From the NCBI RefSeq assembly GCF_029852145.1, contig NC_079970.1, forward strand, positions 4,960,001-5,024,000: a stretch of 64,000 nt of DNA, read 5' to 3'. Origin of the DNA: Microplitis mediator (lineage: Eukaryota > Arthropoda > Insecta > Hymenoptera > Braconidae). The translations under genes were made by a program, and so were the position numbers. Below are positions 15,926 to 28,860 of this stretch, piece after piece (within the stretch, counting starts at the first letter, position 1; each line of letters starts with the position of its first letter). Below the pieces are notes generated by a model. The model was not told the DNA's origin and did no database searches. It was given only the letters and a program-made list of their open reading frames with translations.

Positions 15926-16449
15926 CACGGAAAAAAATAAATAGTAAATGCAACATGATGCAGTCTTGGTAAATAAACATGATGAAATCATGTTGCATCT
16001 ACATGATTTGTCATGTTTCGGCTACGTGACAATCATGTTGCGGTAACATGAGAAAAATGATGTGGCAGCAACATGATTTTCATGTAGCCTTAATAGCATA
16101 AAATTGAGCTGCAACAACTAAATAGTTATGCTTCAGAAAAATTATTTATTATCAAGCAAAAAATCGATTTTTTGAAAATCCTGACTACTCCTAATCCCTT
16201 AAGCAAAAATATCATTTACAAATGATTTAATTTGATAATTTACTCTAATTTTCATCTGCAATATTATAAATCCGAAAAAATCTAGTTGCTTGATAATAAA
16301 TAATTTTTATGAAGCATAAATATTTAGTTGTTGCAGCTTAATTTTATGCTATTAAGGCTACATGAAAATTATGTTGCTGCCACATGATTTTCTCATGTTT
16401 ATTTACCAAGACTGCATCATGTTGCATTTACTATTTATTTTTTTCCGTG
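15926..16449. mobile_element. TA-flanked palindromic MITE with 57-nt identical ends
   Basis: The first and last 57 nt (15926-15982, 16393-16449) are exact complements starting CACGGAAAAAAATAAATAG, with TA on each side. The left arm has about 90 extra nt of ATCATGTTGC-type repeats. The deeper arms (AGCATAAAATTGAGCTGCAA and complement) also pair. Confidence 0.85.
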
Positions 16450-16450
16450 T

Positions 16451-17057
16451 AAGGTACCCGCGGGTAATGAGGCCTGTCGGGTAATAAGGCCTAAGTGAAA
16501 AAAATGATATTTAAAATAACCGCCTCCACTAAAGGCTACTTTAGTAGAAGGGTCTTGCATAGAGATGCTACGACAAGTTGATAGAGTCCCGATACCACGT
16601 TCCTTGTCTTCTATACTTCATCATCCGTCATATGATGTCGTAGCGCAGAAGAAATCATAAAAAACAATCTAGTCTTCTGACTCTTAAAAAGGATACTGAT
16701 AGTTTTAAGTGCTGTTGAGCAAAGTAATCTAGTCTTCTGGCTTTGAAAAAGTATTGTTGCTAAATTTAAGTGATTATTCATCTCTAATACCAATTTTATT
16801 AAGTATAATTAAACTATTCCAGTTTGATTAACCCGTAGGCCTCATTACCCTACCGTAGTAAAATAAGGCCTATTCGTATGGTTTTTGTAAAAGTTTGATT
16901 TTTTGTTCGTTTGTGGTATAAATTACCATTACTTCATTATATTTTATGGTTAATGTATTGAAATAAAGATTAATAATACATTTCGATAATTAAATGCAAT
17001 ATTTTCGATTCTATTCAAAATCTCTCTTAGCTAGGCCTTATTACCCGCCGGTACCTT
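16451..17057. mobile_element. DNA element with AAGGTACC ends
   Basis: 24-nt terminal inverted repeats (16451-16474, 17034-17057) match at 22 positions and open AAGGTACC, with GCGGGTAAT inside. It abuts the previous element. Internal sub-terminal copies of GGCCTCATTACCC occur near 16840. 607 bp, no transposase frame. Confidence 0.7.
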
Positions 17058-20000
17058 AATTTAAATTTATTATCAATTGTCATAAATTTCTTGAATAAAA
17101 AGTTTTTTATTTTATTTTTTTTTTTTTTTTAATGAGCCTTTAAAAAAATCCTTTGTAATTTCGTCACGTTTACATCACATTTTAAAGTTAATACAAGTAA
17201 AAATAAGTACACAGTACGTAGTTAAATAAATAAAATAAAAATGAGAAAAGAAAAAAGTTTTTCTCAAGAAAAAATAAAAAACTCTTTATCCTGTTGCCTT
17301 GCGGCTTCATCCACTCACCCCTTTGACTTATTTTTTATTTTATTTTTTAATGGGTAGAAAAAAAAACTTCAGATCTGTATCGTGACGCTTCGTTTACTTT
17401 CTCGCGGTCTGACGCTTGTGTGCTAGGCAAATTAATTACCCAGAGCACAGGGAAATTATTCGAGAGTTAAACAGACAAGTGTCACGTGAGTAAGATAAGA
17501 CCCGAGAAAACTTTTAACATTTATTTAAAGCTATCAAATAATGACACCAACGCACATTTTAATCGATACACTTTTAATGTAATTAAATTTTTTATTCTAT
17601 TTTATTTTTATTCTTTTTTATTTTAAGTACTCGAGTATGCACTTGACAGCCGCATTAATATTTTATATTTAATTAATTATTGTTATGCACGCGGTTATGT
17701 ATTAAAACAAATCGCTTACACTTCAAATTTATGTATTTTTATACCATTCCCATAATTTTACCCACTCTGGAGATGGCGCAAGATCTATTTTACAAGTCAG
17801 TTACGCAACTCAGTCCCACTTTTAAATAATTGAAGAATTTAACTTGATTTTATTGTTATATTTCATAACCAGTAATATTACAAAAGAGAGTAGATCAATT
17901 TTAAGGTGACCCATTTGACGTAAAAACAGCCCGAGCCTCTGAAATATTTGATAATTTATCACATCTATTTAAAAATTCCACCGAAGATGAATATATAAAA
18001 AATAAAAACTTGAAATTTACTATAATGAAAAACAAACAAGCATGAGATCATAAGCTTTACTATGCACTCAATGAGTAACATCACTTGATAGCAGTTAAGT
18101 TGAACATAAAACACGTTGGTACAAAATTTTCCATCACTGGGCTCTCGATCGAGGGCATAACCGCGTTTACTCTCTTCTCTTCTCTTCTCTTCAGAACTTA
18201 TATCAATAGACATTAAAACGAGTGAACGTATGCTTGGTCAAAATAACACGGTAACGAACGAGCAGACGAGAGCGAGTACCAGAACAGGAGCTCGTTGGGT
18301 CAAAAAGACACAGAGAGAATGCTGGCTAGTAAAGAGAGGACATTGTCCAGGGTATTACAAAGTTCCATCGTATCGCGGCAAGAGAGTTGAAGCCACCTAC
18401 ATGTTATATATATATATATATATAGACTCACTTCCTGTTCATTCTCTGATACACAGACACAGATCCACAGATACCTATATAGATATATATATAGTACTCA
18501 GAGATCTGTAACCATCCCACAAGGCCACTCTACTCTCCGTCAACACTCACACCACTTGGGTCATCTACCTTCCACCGATATGCGACCAATACCATCCTCA
18601 AGCATCCAATACAAGAGCCGATATACTGGGCTGCGTTCCACTGTCACAAGTACGCACACAAGTGACATCATCGGTCTACCCTGGGACGTAAGGGGACCGT
18701 GGTTACGAGTAGTTGTGGTACACTTGCATACATACATATTGATGTGTAATATATATAGAGTATCTGAACCTGTTGTGTCATAGACATAATGTACCTGTAC
18801 GTGAATTCTCTTCAACTCCATCCACGATTTGTAGCAAAGTAAAACAGAGAGTTAGAGAAATAAACTATATTCTACTGCAACTGCTACTGTTACTGCTAAT
18901 AATAATGATGATAATAATAGTAATAACAGCAACGTAGGCAAAGGATAAAGTGAGTACGCAGGCAAGTAGCATACAATTGTATCTTAAACGGAAGCTGCCA
19001 GCTGGCATTGTTTCATCACGCCGCGCAGCGCGACGTTTGACGTTGCTGCGATACCGACGTTTCCTTTACGTTCGAGCTTCCGAACCTTCTCAAAGCCCTC
19101 TTTATTATATTCCATGCATACACTGTATTTTAGCTTGATACTTTATTATTTGTGGTAAATGTAATATTCATTTCAAATGTGTCATTGATTTTCTTTTTTT
19201 TATTTACATTTTTAAATATTTATCGAAGTGTTTATTGGCTTAATTGAAAAGCGATTTGGTTGCTAAATAGTGAATGAAATTTTTTTGTCTATCAAAAATG
19301 AGTTCGGCGATCAATCAGCGGATATTGATTTAAAAAGTATATCTGTAGATATTAGGGCGTGCATATTAAATGTCTATGTAAATGTAGTGTAGGTGAGTCG
19401 ATTTGTCGATTTTAGGATTTGAAAGCAGTAGGTCCAGTTTACACGATGACAACGAGACTTGTAAACACATTACATATCCTGTGACTGGTCCTCGGCAGGC
19501 GGACCGGGAGACAGGAGCTCTCGTCTCTTTACGGTACGCGTAATTTGGTTTCTCTGAATTTAAGCGTCGCTTCGGGCCTTAATTTCGTTAAACGAGTTGT
19601 TTGATAACTTTGTTAAATTCAGCGAGCAGGCTACGCGCAAACGGGTACGCCAGTGACCGTCGAAACAGCCAACCAACCGGTCATGCTTGTCGATCCTCGC
19701 TCTTTCTCACTTCCTGTTATGTAGATATATATACATACATACATAGATAGATATAACACTCACATCCTTTTACTATATACGATGCCTTCGATGTGGTTAT
19801 TGACATTTCGGGCAGAAATTAAATTATGCGTTACGCGTGCTCGCCGATTTCACCCCATCATCCCAACTCAGAGCCTAGGGAGACGCTCGACACATAATAG
19901 AAAGGGAGAGTTATATATATACATATATATATATTATTTTTTTTTTATCAAAGCGTATTAATTTATTTATTTATTAAATTACATCCTTGTTAAAAAAAAT

Positions 20001-20148
20001 TACATGGAAATCGAATTTCACATCATAAATAAATTAAAAAAAAAAAAAAACAACAATGAAAAAAACAAACTTCCATATCGTAACTGAATACTTGACTTGG
20101 ATAAAATTTGAAAAATCGGTCTATCAGTTGACCCTGCGGGCCAGCCCT
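17058..20148. other. Non-coding DNA with GC-richer patches
   Basis: (CTCTT)n at 18169-18192 and ATATAT tracts. 18.2-19.1 and 19.4-19.7 kb are unique and less AT-rich, possibly regulatory. No exon recognised. Confidence 0.3.
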
Positions 20149-20868
20149 AAAACTTCCCGCTGTTTTCGAGCTCGTCGAGCTCGAAAATACTTTTGTATGC
20201 TGTTGTTTTCGAAAAAAAACGTTTTTCACCATTTTTGCTCCAACGATATCTCTCAAACGGACTGACCGATTGAGACGGTTAAGGTGGCAATCGACGCGTT
20301 TTATCAAGTTCTAAAGCTGATCAAATTTTGAATTCGATTTATAGAGTCGTTTTTGAGATATTTCAAAAAAAATAAAAAAAATTTTCTTTTTTAAATTCTT
20401 TCGACAACGGTTTTTCTTGAACGAATGAAGCGATTTTGATGGTTGAGGTGGCATTCGACGCGGCTTATAAAGTTCTAGAGCCCAGTCCATTTTGGAATCA
20501 ATCCATCGAACACATTAAAAGTTATCCAAAAAAAACATTTTTGAAAAAAGTTTATTTTTGGAATATCTCTGAATGAGCCCTACCGATCAAGCTCAATTTC
20601 TCACAGCTTCAAGGTATTGACAAGCCGCGTCTAATGACACCTTAAAGTTCAAAATCGATTCATCCGTTCAAAAGATACAGGTATTTACATACGTACGTAC
20701 ATACATACATACACACATACACTCGGACATCATCGTGAAATTAGTCAGAATAGCTTCCTAGGACCTCAAAACGTCGACATCTGATGAAAATTTGATTTTC
20801 TTAAATCTGACCGAAACCAATAACTTCCCGAATTTTTGAAAATTTTCAATTTTCTTAGCGGGAAGTTA
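20149..20868. mobile_element. Element with AACTTCCCGCT ends
   Basis: AAACTTCCCGCT on the left and AGCGGGAAGTTAA on the right bound about 720 bp. Inside are a near-perfect 25-nt palindrome centred on GAGCTCGTCGAGCTC (20163-20187), repeated ATTCGACGCG words and an (ACAT)n tract at 20690-20720. No intact protein frame. Confidence 0.55.
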
Positions 20869-22194
20869 AAAATATCGTCGCACATAAAGTAGGTTACTGT
20901 AAATTTGAGATTATTGATGAGAAGGCATAAATTATAATCGAACATTATAACACCCACTGAGACGGCTATTGTACTTGACCACATATATTCGTCGTTTCAC
21001 TTATGCTGCCGTGAACTACCGTGAATAGTAAACCCACAAGGGGCACACCAGAGCAGACGATCAAGCTTACGGATGCGTACCGATACGAGAGAGCTAAACA
21101 GAGAGAGAAATACCAAGCCAAAGATATATATATATATAATACCTGTACCGTTGACAGCTAACGTGTTATTATTACCCACTGGCAATAATCGATATCACAC
21201 GACTCGATATAACAGCCAAGAATTTATACATCAAGAAATCTAAATTATTTTTTTTACCACACTCAGCCCACTTTAGTTCGCTTACCAAACACTCGATGAT
21301 TGTTTGCCTTTGGCTTAAATAATAATTATTAAAAATGTAATTACTCGCAAGTATGAGCTGTAAGTATAAATGGTCAGTTAATTAAATAAAAGTCTGTGCA
21401 TAATAAACCCACAGTGTAATGAAGAGCTTTAGCATGTGATATATATCGCACGTGGAATCCCACAAGCGCATGAAATTCAAGGGTTACGTTTCTGTAAAGA
21501 CAGCTCACAATGTTAACAAGGTACAATTGCTACTGTAACTGTCGTCATAAAGTGCGCAACCTGGAAGCAATTTATACTTCCATAAACTTACGAATAATAG
21601 GTCGTCAAATGTTAAATATATATGGTGAATATAACCTGGTATATTCACACGTAAATATCACTTGTAAAGTGAATATAAATTTGGTTGCTATGGCAAACAA
21701 AATAATATAATAAAAAATAGTGAATGGCTGAGTGTGTGTGTGAGAGTATGAAATAATGGACGATGATAGAGTCTCCAGTCTATTGAGGGAAAAAAGCGTC
21801 AAAGCCTCTGAAGTAAGAGCGTTGAAAAAAAAAGTAAATAAAAAAAAAAAAAAAAAGAGTATTGACGAGCGTAACTATTAGTGAGCGATGTAATATTGGA
21901 AAATCAATGTGTACTGCGCCCTGTACTGACAAAGCTACTGGTTAAATGACAGAGAAAAGAACAAGTTTATAATCCGTGGAAAAAAGGTTTGCTTCAAAGC
22001 TAACACTATACCAATATCAGAGTTATCGTTTTACTTGTTCATATTAAATTACTTATGCGACAACAAATCACACATTTTTATCATCCGTTAATACATTCAT
22101 TGTACAAATGAATATTAAAATCCACCGGCTATTGGTTTAATATTTCATTCAATAAATGTCTCAAGGAAATTTTTCGCTTAAATAATCACGTCAG
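20869..22194. other. Non-coding AT-rich DNA
   Basis: Nothing beyond A/T runs and short ATATAT tracts was recognised. Confidence 0.4.
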
Positions 22195-23026
22195 CCCGCA
22201 TGAAAAAACTTTATATGTGAAAAAATATACTTTAAAATATATGAATATTATAATGTGATATATTGCACAATATATAAAATACTATTTATATTTTTGTCGT
22301 ATTAATATATGATAATATATTGAAAAAAAATATATTGCTACAATATATTAATTATATATTTATCAATATAACTTTTTTATGTATGTTTAGCATATATATC
22401 TTGGTATATTTTATTATATATTGGTATATTGTATTGAAAGTAGTATATTTATTAATATGCAGTATGATGTATATTTTTTATATAAGTTTTCCAGTATATT
22501 GCAAAATATATGGTACTATACATATTTTTCGTACTATGGTATGTTACATAATAAAAACCATGCATTTTAGTTTGTAATTTTTATTTCCATGCTATCAGGC
22601 AGCTTCTCAAAAAATATGGGTATATAAAGACTATAATTTTCAATATATCGAGAACAATATAATTTTTAATATATTGGAAAAATATAACTTCAATATACCG
22701 CAAACTATAGATTTAAACATATAAGTTCTTCCATGTATGATCAATTATATACAGACAATATATCACTAATTATATGAGTCAAAATATATATAAATTTTAT
22801 GATATTATACTTTATAAATTACATATATGACAAAAATATATTGAGCATTATATGAGATAATATATATAGAAAAATATTAAACATTATATAAAAAGAAATA
22901 TATTATTAAAAATATATAATCCAATACATGTAAAAAACATATATATTTTGGCCGCGATATATTTATCACATATTCACCATATATATTTTTATATATTTTT
23001 AACAATATACAACTTTTCCATGCGGG
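22195..23026. mobile_element. AT-only element bounded by CCCGCATG
   Basis: CCCGCATGAAAAAACTT at the left and its rough complement AACTTTTCCATGCGGG at the right bound 832 bp of almost pure ATAT/TATATT words with very few G or C. It is not a clean dinucleotide repeat. The frame at 22320-22577 is open only because of this composition. Confidence 0.55.
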
Positions 23027-23082
23027 AGTCGGTATTTAAATTAATATTTTGCATTTATATCCAAGTATGACCCATAAGGTTA

Positions 23083-23466
23083 CACTGTTAAAAAAAAACC
23101 GAGGTAAGTCCAGACGGTGTAGGTATTTAAATTTTCGGTTTTGAAAATATTTTACTTTGTTAATATTTTTACTTTCTCGATAACTACAGTTACAGGTTTT
23201 TTTATTGATTAATTAAATTATTATTGGTGATTGAAATAGTGGACGTAAATTGTGTAGTTTTTAAATAAATAAAACATAAATAAGTACACAGAAAAATTGA
23301 AATTTCCTCCAGATAATATTCATTACATTTTTATATTTTTTTTATGTATAATGCATTTTTTTTTCTAATTTCCATACGATGAATTTTTTTTACACCGACT
23401 TAACACCGTCAAATTACACCACCTACACCAGTCTTATTTAATTTTAACACCGCTCTTTTTACAGTG
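23083..23466. mobile_element. MITE with CACTGT ends and ACACCG words
   Basis: It starts CACTGTTAAAAAAAAACC and ends CACCGCTCTTTTTACAGTG, with GGTGTAGGT and its complement inside. TA precedes it but TG follows. The same words recur in otopetrin intron 6. Confidence 0.55.
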
Positions 23467-24574
23467 TGGAAATTTACATATTTATATATATTGATAAAAT
23501 TAATTAACAAGCAAACATAATATTAATTATGAATAATTAGTTGGTATGATATGTATGCAACATAGACTAAATTTCTAAAATAACTAGATGTAATGTAGAG
23601 GAAAACTTGTATTTGATAAGCAATATATAGTTTGGGCAGCCGGAAATGGGAAAGAGAAAGACGAGGTACTATATGCATGACATCAAGATCAGTAATTATG
23701 TTAAGTATACCAAAGCATGCAAACTATGTGGACCCAAACTAGTGCACCAGGATTCTATATAGCTATATATATATATATATATATATATATAACAAGGATA
23801 GCTCGGTATAGAAGCATATTGATAACTGGCCTATAACGTAATTCTGTTAGGGAGTAGTGCAGCCACCCTTGTGATCAGGCAGCAACTAACTATGTCTCGG
23901 TTACAAACACACAGCCACTGGCTTTCTAGGCATCGAAAACCACGTCTTCCCATCATATCACTCTAAATGCACTCTGATTTTAGCTAACTAAATGCCCACG
24001 ATACCTCTCTCTCTCTCTTTAAACTATTTTCTGTTATTAAACTAAATTAATAAACTCGTGATAAATTTTTATTGAATTTAAATCAGTTTCATAATTATTA
24101 ATGAAGTATATTTCATGATTATTCTCTTTACTGTCGTATTTTCAGCACTGTATAATTAAGGAATTACTATGAGATTATCGTCATTACAAACTCGGTTCTC
24201 GGTTACTCTGTCTTTATCCCTCGTATTCTTTATATTTATAGAGTCTGCGTTGTACATCGGGCTGAGATTTTAATTACAACAGGCTTTGCAATGTACTGCA
24301 CATGAATTTTCGATGTAAGTTTCCAAGATAGACACGCGGCTTAATTATTTTACATCTGGTGTATCCTTTGAAAATTATCTTTGTTAAGTTCTTCGTTAAG
24401 TTTTAATTTGTCGTTATTATTTTATTAATTTGTTTTGTTAAATTTAAGCTTTTAGTATTGAGATCTTTGGATTTTTATTACCAAGGCAGCTGGTAAAAAT
24501 TACCAAGAGTTCCACTGATGACTAAATTTAATAACTAGGCCCTTGTTTAAACCACTAAATAATGGTGATAATTA
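23467..24574. other. Non-coding DNA
   Basis: (AT)n at about 23763-23791 and (TC)n at 24006-24019. No exon or element recognised. Confidence 0.35.
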
Positions 24575-24929
24575 GGGACAAAATTTTCGCCTTGATTTTG
24601 AAATGAATAGTTCAAATGTTTGATATTACGGCGAAAATATTTGTCTTATCAAAAAAGTTTTTAAACAAAAGTTGTAGGAAATTTAATTTTCTAAAAAAAA
24701 TGTCTCTTATGATTTTTTGATACGGCCAATATTTTCACCGTAATTCCAAAATTAAGATTCATAATGAATAATTCAAATTTTTGATAATTATGAAAATTTG
24801 AAATTTAAAATTACGGCTTTATTTTTAGTCCCAAGAAAAAATTATAAGAGACATTTTTTTTTTGAAAATTAAATTTCCTACAACTTTTGCTTAAAAAATT
24901 TTTTTATACGACCAAAAGTTCTGGCCCTA
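24575..24929. mobile_element. Inverted-repeat element with AGGG/CCCT ends
   Basis: About 80-nt arms (24640-24722 and 24837-24921) are near complements, sharing AAAAGTTGTAGGAAATTTAA. The outer ends read AGGGAC and GGCCCT. No coding frame. Confidence 0.6.
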
Positions 24930-25879
24930 GCGATAATAATTATCATTATGATTATTTGAATTTATTGAATTATTTGAGGTAAACCCAGTGAATTTAAAAA
25001 GTCAATAAAAATGATAACTCATTTTCAGAAGCCGCAACTCCACAGTCTGACATTTAAAATAACAATGGGATTAAAAAAAAAGTTATTGTCAAAAATATGA
25101 TATTTGAAGAGTGATAATATGGCCGCAGACGTCCGGGTTTCGTGACAAGCGAGCCGTTACTTTAATACGGGTTCGTTGTCGACGAAACCTGCACGATCTG
25201 TAACCGCTTCGACGATTCAGCATTAATCACAATATGTTTAAATAATTAACCATCCTCGCATAATATCACCATCACCACTAAATATTATCATAAATCCACC
25301 CAATCATCAAAAAGTTTATAGAAAAATAATAATAATAATAAAAAGTTTAAAACAAAATTAATTAACATACTTTTCATTTTTATCCATCACTTTAAAAAAA
25401 CTAAAAATAATAATAATAATGATAATAATAAACAGCTGGGTAATATCAATTTAACTCTCTAGACGAGAAGAAAATCAACAAGATAGAAAAGTTCCTTAAT
25501 GGAGAGTACAGCCGGTAAAAAATAAAATATTACAAAAGAAAATTATCACATGAAAAATGTGGAGCCGGTGAAAAAAGTCCAGCAAACCTGGATAAAAAAT
25601 CACTGCCCAGCGTGATTAATATTAATATTTTTTCAGCCTGTGAAAAATGATCCTCAGCTATGAGTGCTGAGCCTCGTGTACATCGTGCATCATCGGCTCC
25701 CAAACAATTCGAACAAAATCGACAACAATCTCCATCCCAGCAAATTAATCCGCGTCAAACACTCAATTAAAATCCCAACACCGACCGCAGAACAATAAAT
25801 TTTATTTTTAAATTTCTCTACACCCCTGTGATCTGACAAAATGTAATTTTTAATTGACAATTATTATTTTACTCCGGTA
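24930..25879. other. Non-coding AT-rich DNA
   Basis: (AAT)n tracts at 25325-25342 and 25403-25430. A GC-richer piece at 25115-25215 contains GGTTTCGT...ACGAAACC. Nothing else seen. Confidence 0.35.
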
Positions 25880-26448
25880 CGGTTAAAAAATTTTCGGAGT
25901 GAACGCGGATTAAATCCGGAGTGAATGGAAAGCCTCAAGGGATTTTATTTTAGCATCGAAACTTCGGATCAAAGCGAATGCGGATTTAAATAAAACTCAG
26001 ACCACTTCGAAATCACTCCTCTAAAAAGTCAAACTCCCGATTTACTCCGTATGCGGAGGGATTTTTTTAAAACTCCAAAACTCCGAGTGACGGAGTGAAT
26101 TCGGATTTAAATACACGGAAAAAAATGTTGGCTCGAAACCTACTAATTTTTATTATGCTGTCGACCAAACTTGAAACAAGAAGGGAAGCATCCAAAAAAT
26201 TACTATGCTCTTATGAAAAATTATTATGCCACATCACAATTATTATAATGTATAGAAGTAATTGTTATTAAATCTTATCGATAAGTGTTTCGCGCGTAGT
26301 AAATATTACAATACAGCATAATAATTTTTTGGATGCTTCCCTTCCTGTTTCAAGTTTGGTAGACAGCATGATAAAAATTGGTAGGTTTCGAGCCAACATT
26401 TTTCTCCGTGTATAATCACTCCGAGTTCACTCTAAATTTTTTTCAGTG
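25880..26448. mobile_element. CTCCG-family MITE carrying a second MITE
   Basis: TA at 25878-25879 and 26449-26450 flank ends CGGTTAAAAAATTTTCGG and ATTTTTTTCAGTG. The sequence between carries GGAGTGAA and CGGATTTAAAT words and is interrupted at a TA by the palindrome 26114-26410. Confidence 0.65.
26114..26410. mobile_element. 297-bp TA-flanked palindromic MITE, nested
   Basis: About 89-nt arms opening CACGGAAAAAAATGTTGGCT are complementary with around six differences. TA flanks both sides (26112-26113, 26411-26412). The loop is short and carries TCTTATCGATAAG. Confidence 0.85.
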
Positions 26449-28150
26449 TAAATACAAACTAGGCAAAAAAATGAACTCATCACTCAACGCACTAATTCGT
26501 AATTAACGATGTTACAATAATTAGAGTGAATTAAAATGAAGTGAGGGTAACTGGAGTTGTAAGCTCGAAAATTAATGGTTATACCGTAGGCATGAAACCA
26601 CATGCGTGATATGAGTTAGCTAGATCATCAACTCTGGTCTCTTACTCTCACAGTCGACTGGATCCCTCTTACCCGATTAACTTGTCTAGCCCATGCAAGA
26701 TGCCAGTAAACGCCTTTGCGAGGAATTGTCGCACTCAAGTGTTCCTTGCCAACTACTTCTACTTCAACTTCCACTTCTGCTAAATATATAGATATAGATG
26801 TATATATATATAAGTTGATATATAAGAGGACCGTAGCAAATGGGCATCATCACTCGAGGTATGCTTAAGGGTTGACTTAACTCGAGATTAACTTACTGAG
26901 GTTAATTCACTTGCCAAGTAGTAAACTCTGGAGCGAGCTAACGCCGCGAGGTCTTATCAGTATTACTCATACTATATTAATATCTGAGAGTATACTTTGC
27001 CAGAGCATTACCTTCTAGGTTAACATTTCTAGCCTATTACCACACTCTACTTTGCTCAGGGACTTTAACTCTTTAATTTTACTTTAGCTTTGTACGCACC
27101 GAGCAAATATTTAAATTACAGTTCTCATTTCGAGATCAATAAGTACCGAGGATTTTTTATAAACTCTGTCGGATTTAAAACTAATACGTCTGCAGCTTTA
27201 ATTCTTTATGGGGCCCATTGATTCGGATTTATATTAATATAAATGAAGTTGTAAGGAGAAATAAAAAAGGCGAAACCGATAAACGTTTTAAAAGAGCAAG
27301 AGTTTAGTGTTTTTTTATCTTTTTACTTGAGCTCATTGTGACTCAAGCCCCTGCAGATTTTTCCCTTTGGCTGCGCGACTTTCCCGGCCATTCTCAAAGC
27401 CCCAGCCCTCCTGCCGCCCACCCCGAGTTCGCCTCTGACGCAAGCAAAAGATATCTGGTACTTAAATTAGCTCTCGATAAATTCATAATCTTTGAACCGC
27501 GACACACTATTAATATATAATTTATCACAATAATAATAATAATAAAAATAAATAAATTATGTATGATTGTCTTTTTTGAAATAAATAAAAACTGACTGTA
27601 ATTTAACCGGAGCTAAAAATCAGCCGGCCGTTAATTGCGCCAACGAAATGATAAAAAAGTGAAATATCGCATGCGGCTAATCGAGATGAGATGGAGAGAG
27701 GGTGGGTGTAAAACGAATTAAAAGTTTTATAAATATAAACCGAATTACGTGACGTATGCGTGGACCGTACGAGGGATGAAAACAGTACGTGAGTTCCTCG
27801 TGCTTTCAGTACTCGCGGGAATTTGAAAATTTACGGATAAATAATTGACACGCACGTAACACATTGGAAATCATATATATGTCTACACCTAGTAAATCTC
27901 CATCTGTCTCTGTTTCTCAGCACTAGTTATATTCGTAATGACATGACATAATGATGATTGTCTATCATCATTCGTTATAGATAATTCGTCATACGTACAT
28001 ATTATAATATCTACGTGACTTCTATTTTAACGCCCTGTAAATCTGTTACACTCATATATGTATATATTAACAACACATTCATTTGATATTCCCGCGCGGA
28101 TATTAATTTATATGGTTTCATTTATTAAAGACCAAGTGAAAATTTACGTA
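26449..28150. other. Non-coding DNA with two GC-richer patches
   Basis: 26.6-27.0 kb and 27.33-27.45 kb are GC-richer. The latter is C-rich with a short open frame that I do not recognise and that lacks good splice sites. Confidence 0.3.
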
Positions 28151-28850
28151 CACTCAGAAAATTAAATGACAGGAATTATCATCTAGTGATGGTAAAATTT
28201 TTACTATCAATCCGATAGTAGTGAATATTATCTAGATGATTGTATAAATCGTCTAGATCGTAATGTTTACCATATGGATGATAATTGTTACGATCATGTA
28301 TGTCAACTAGAGTTAATTACTATTATTATTCTAAATATATTTATTATTTCTGATGGTAACAGTTAGCATCAGAAATTATAATAGTTACACTGTAAAAAAT
28401 CGGGAGTGAATCCGGATTTAATTTAAATCCGAATTCACTCCGCATTCACTCCGGTTTCTCTAGGATTCGAAGAAGTCTCTAGGAAAAACGCTAGCACATA
28501 AAAATTAAGGAAGAACATTTCTCTACACTCAGAAAATTAAATAATAGGAATTGTCATCTAGTGATGGTAAAATTTTTACTATCAATCCGGTAGTAGTGAA
28601 TATTATCTAGATGATTGTATAAATCATCTAGATCGTAATAATATTAATTACAATCCCTGATAGTAAATGTTATCATCCTGATAGTAATTTTTACCATCCT
28701 AATAATAACCGTTACCATCCTGATATTATTATCTCTACTAAAAAAAATTATAACACTAACTATCTTTGCATTTAAAAACTTTCGAATTATTCTAGATAAT
28801 TGAAATTAAAAATTTAGGGTAATAAACACAATTACTTGATTTTCTGAGTG
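28151..28850. repeat. Two copies of a MITE with CACTCAGAAAAT ends, the first truncated
   Basis: The full copy at 28526-28850 (CACTCAGAAAATTAAATAA to GATTTTCTGAGTG, TA on both sides) is 325 bp. Its first ~115 bp also occur at 28151-28267 as a direct repeat. That first copy runs into a partial CTCCG-family element starting CACTGTAAAAAATCGGG at 28388. Confidence 0.65.
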
Positions 28851-28860
28851 TACTACTTAC

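Noticed and set aside
20056..20307. Open frames on both strands at the left end of the AACTTCCCGCT element
   Set aside because: They overlap the element end and a palindrome; no transposase motif seen.
22320..22577. 85-codon hydrophobic Ile/Tyr-rich frame that looks like a membrane protein
   Set aside because: The reading is forced by nearly pure A+T sequence.
27338..27520. C-rich 60-codon frame
   Set aside because: Looks coding by GC content only; no good acceptor or donor and no recognisable protein.
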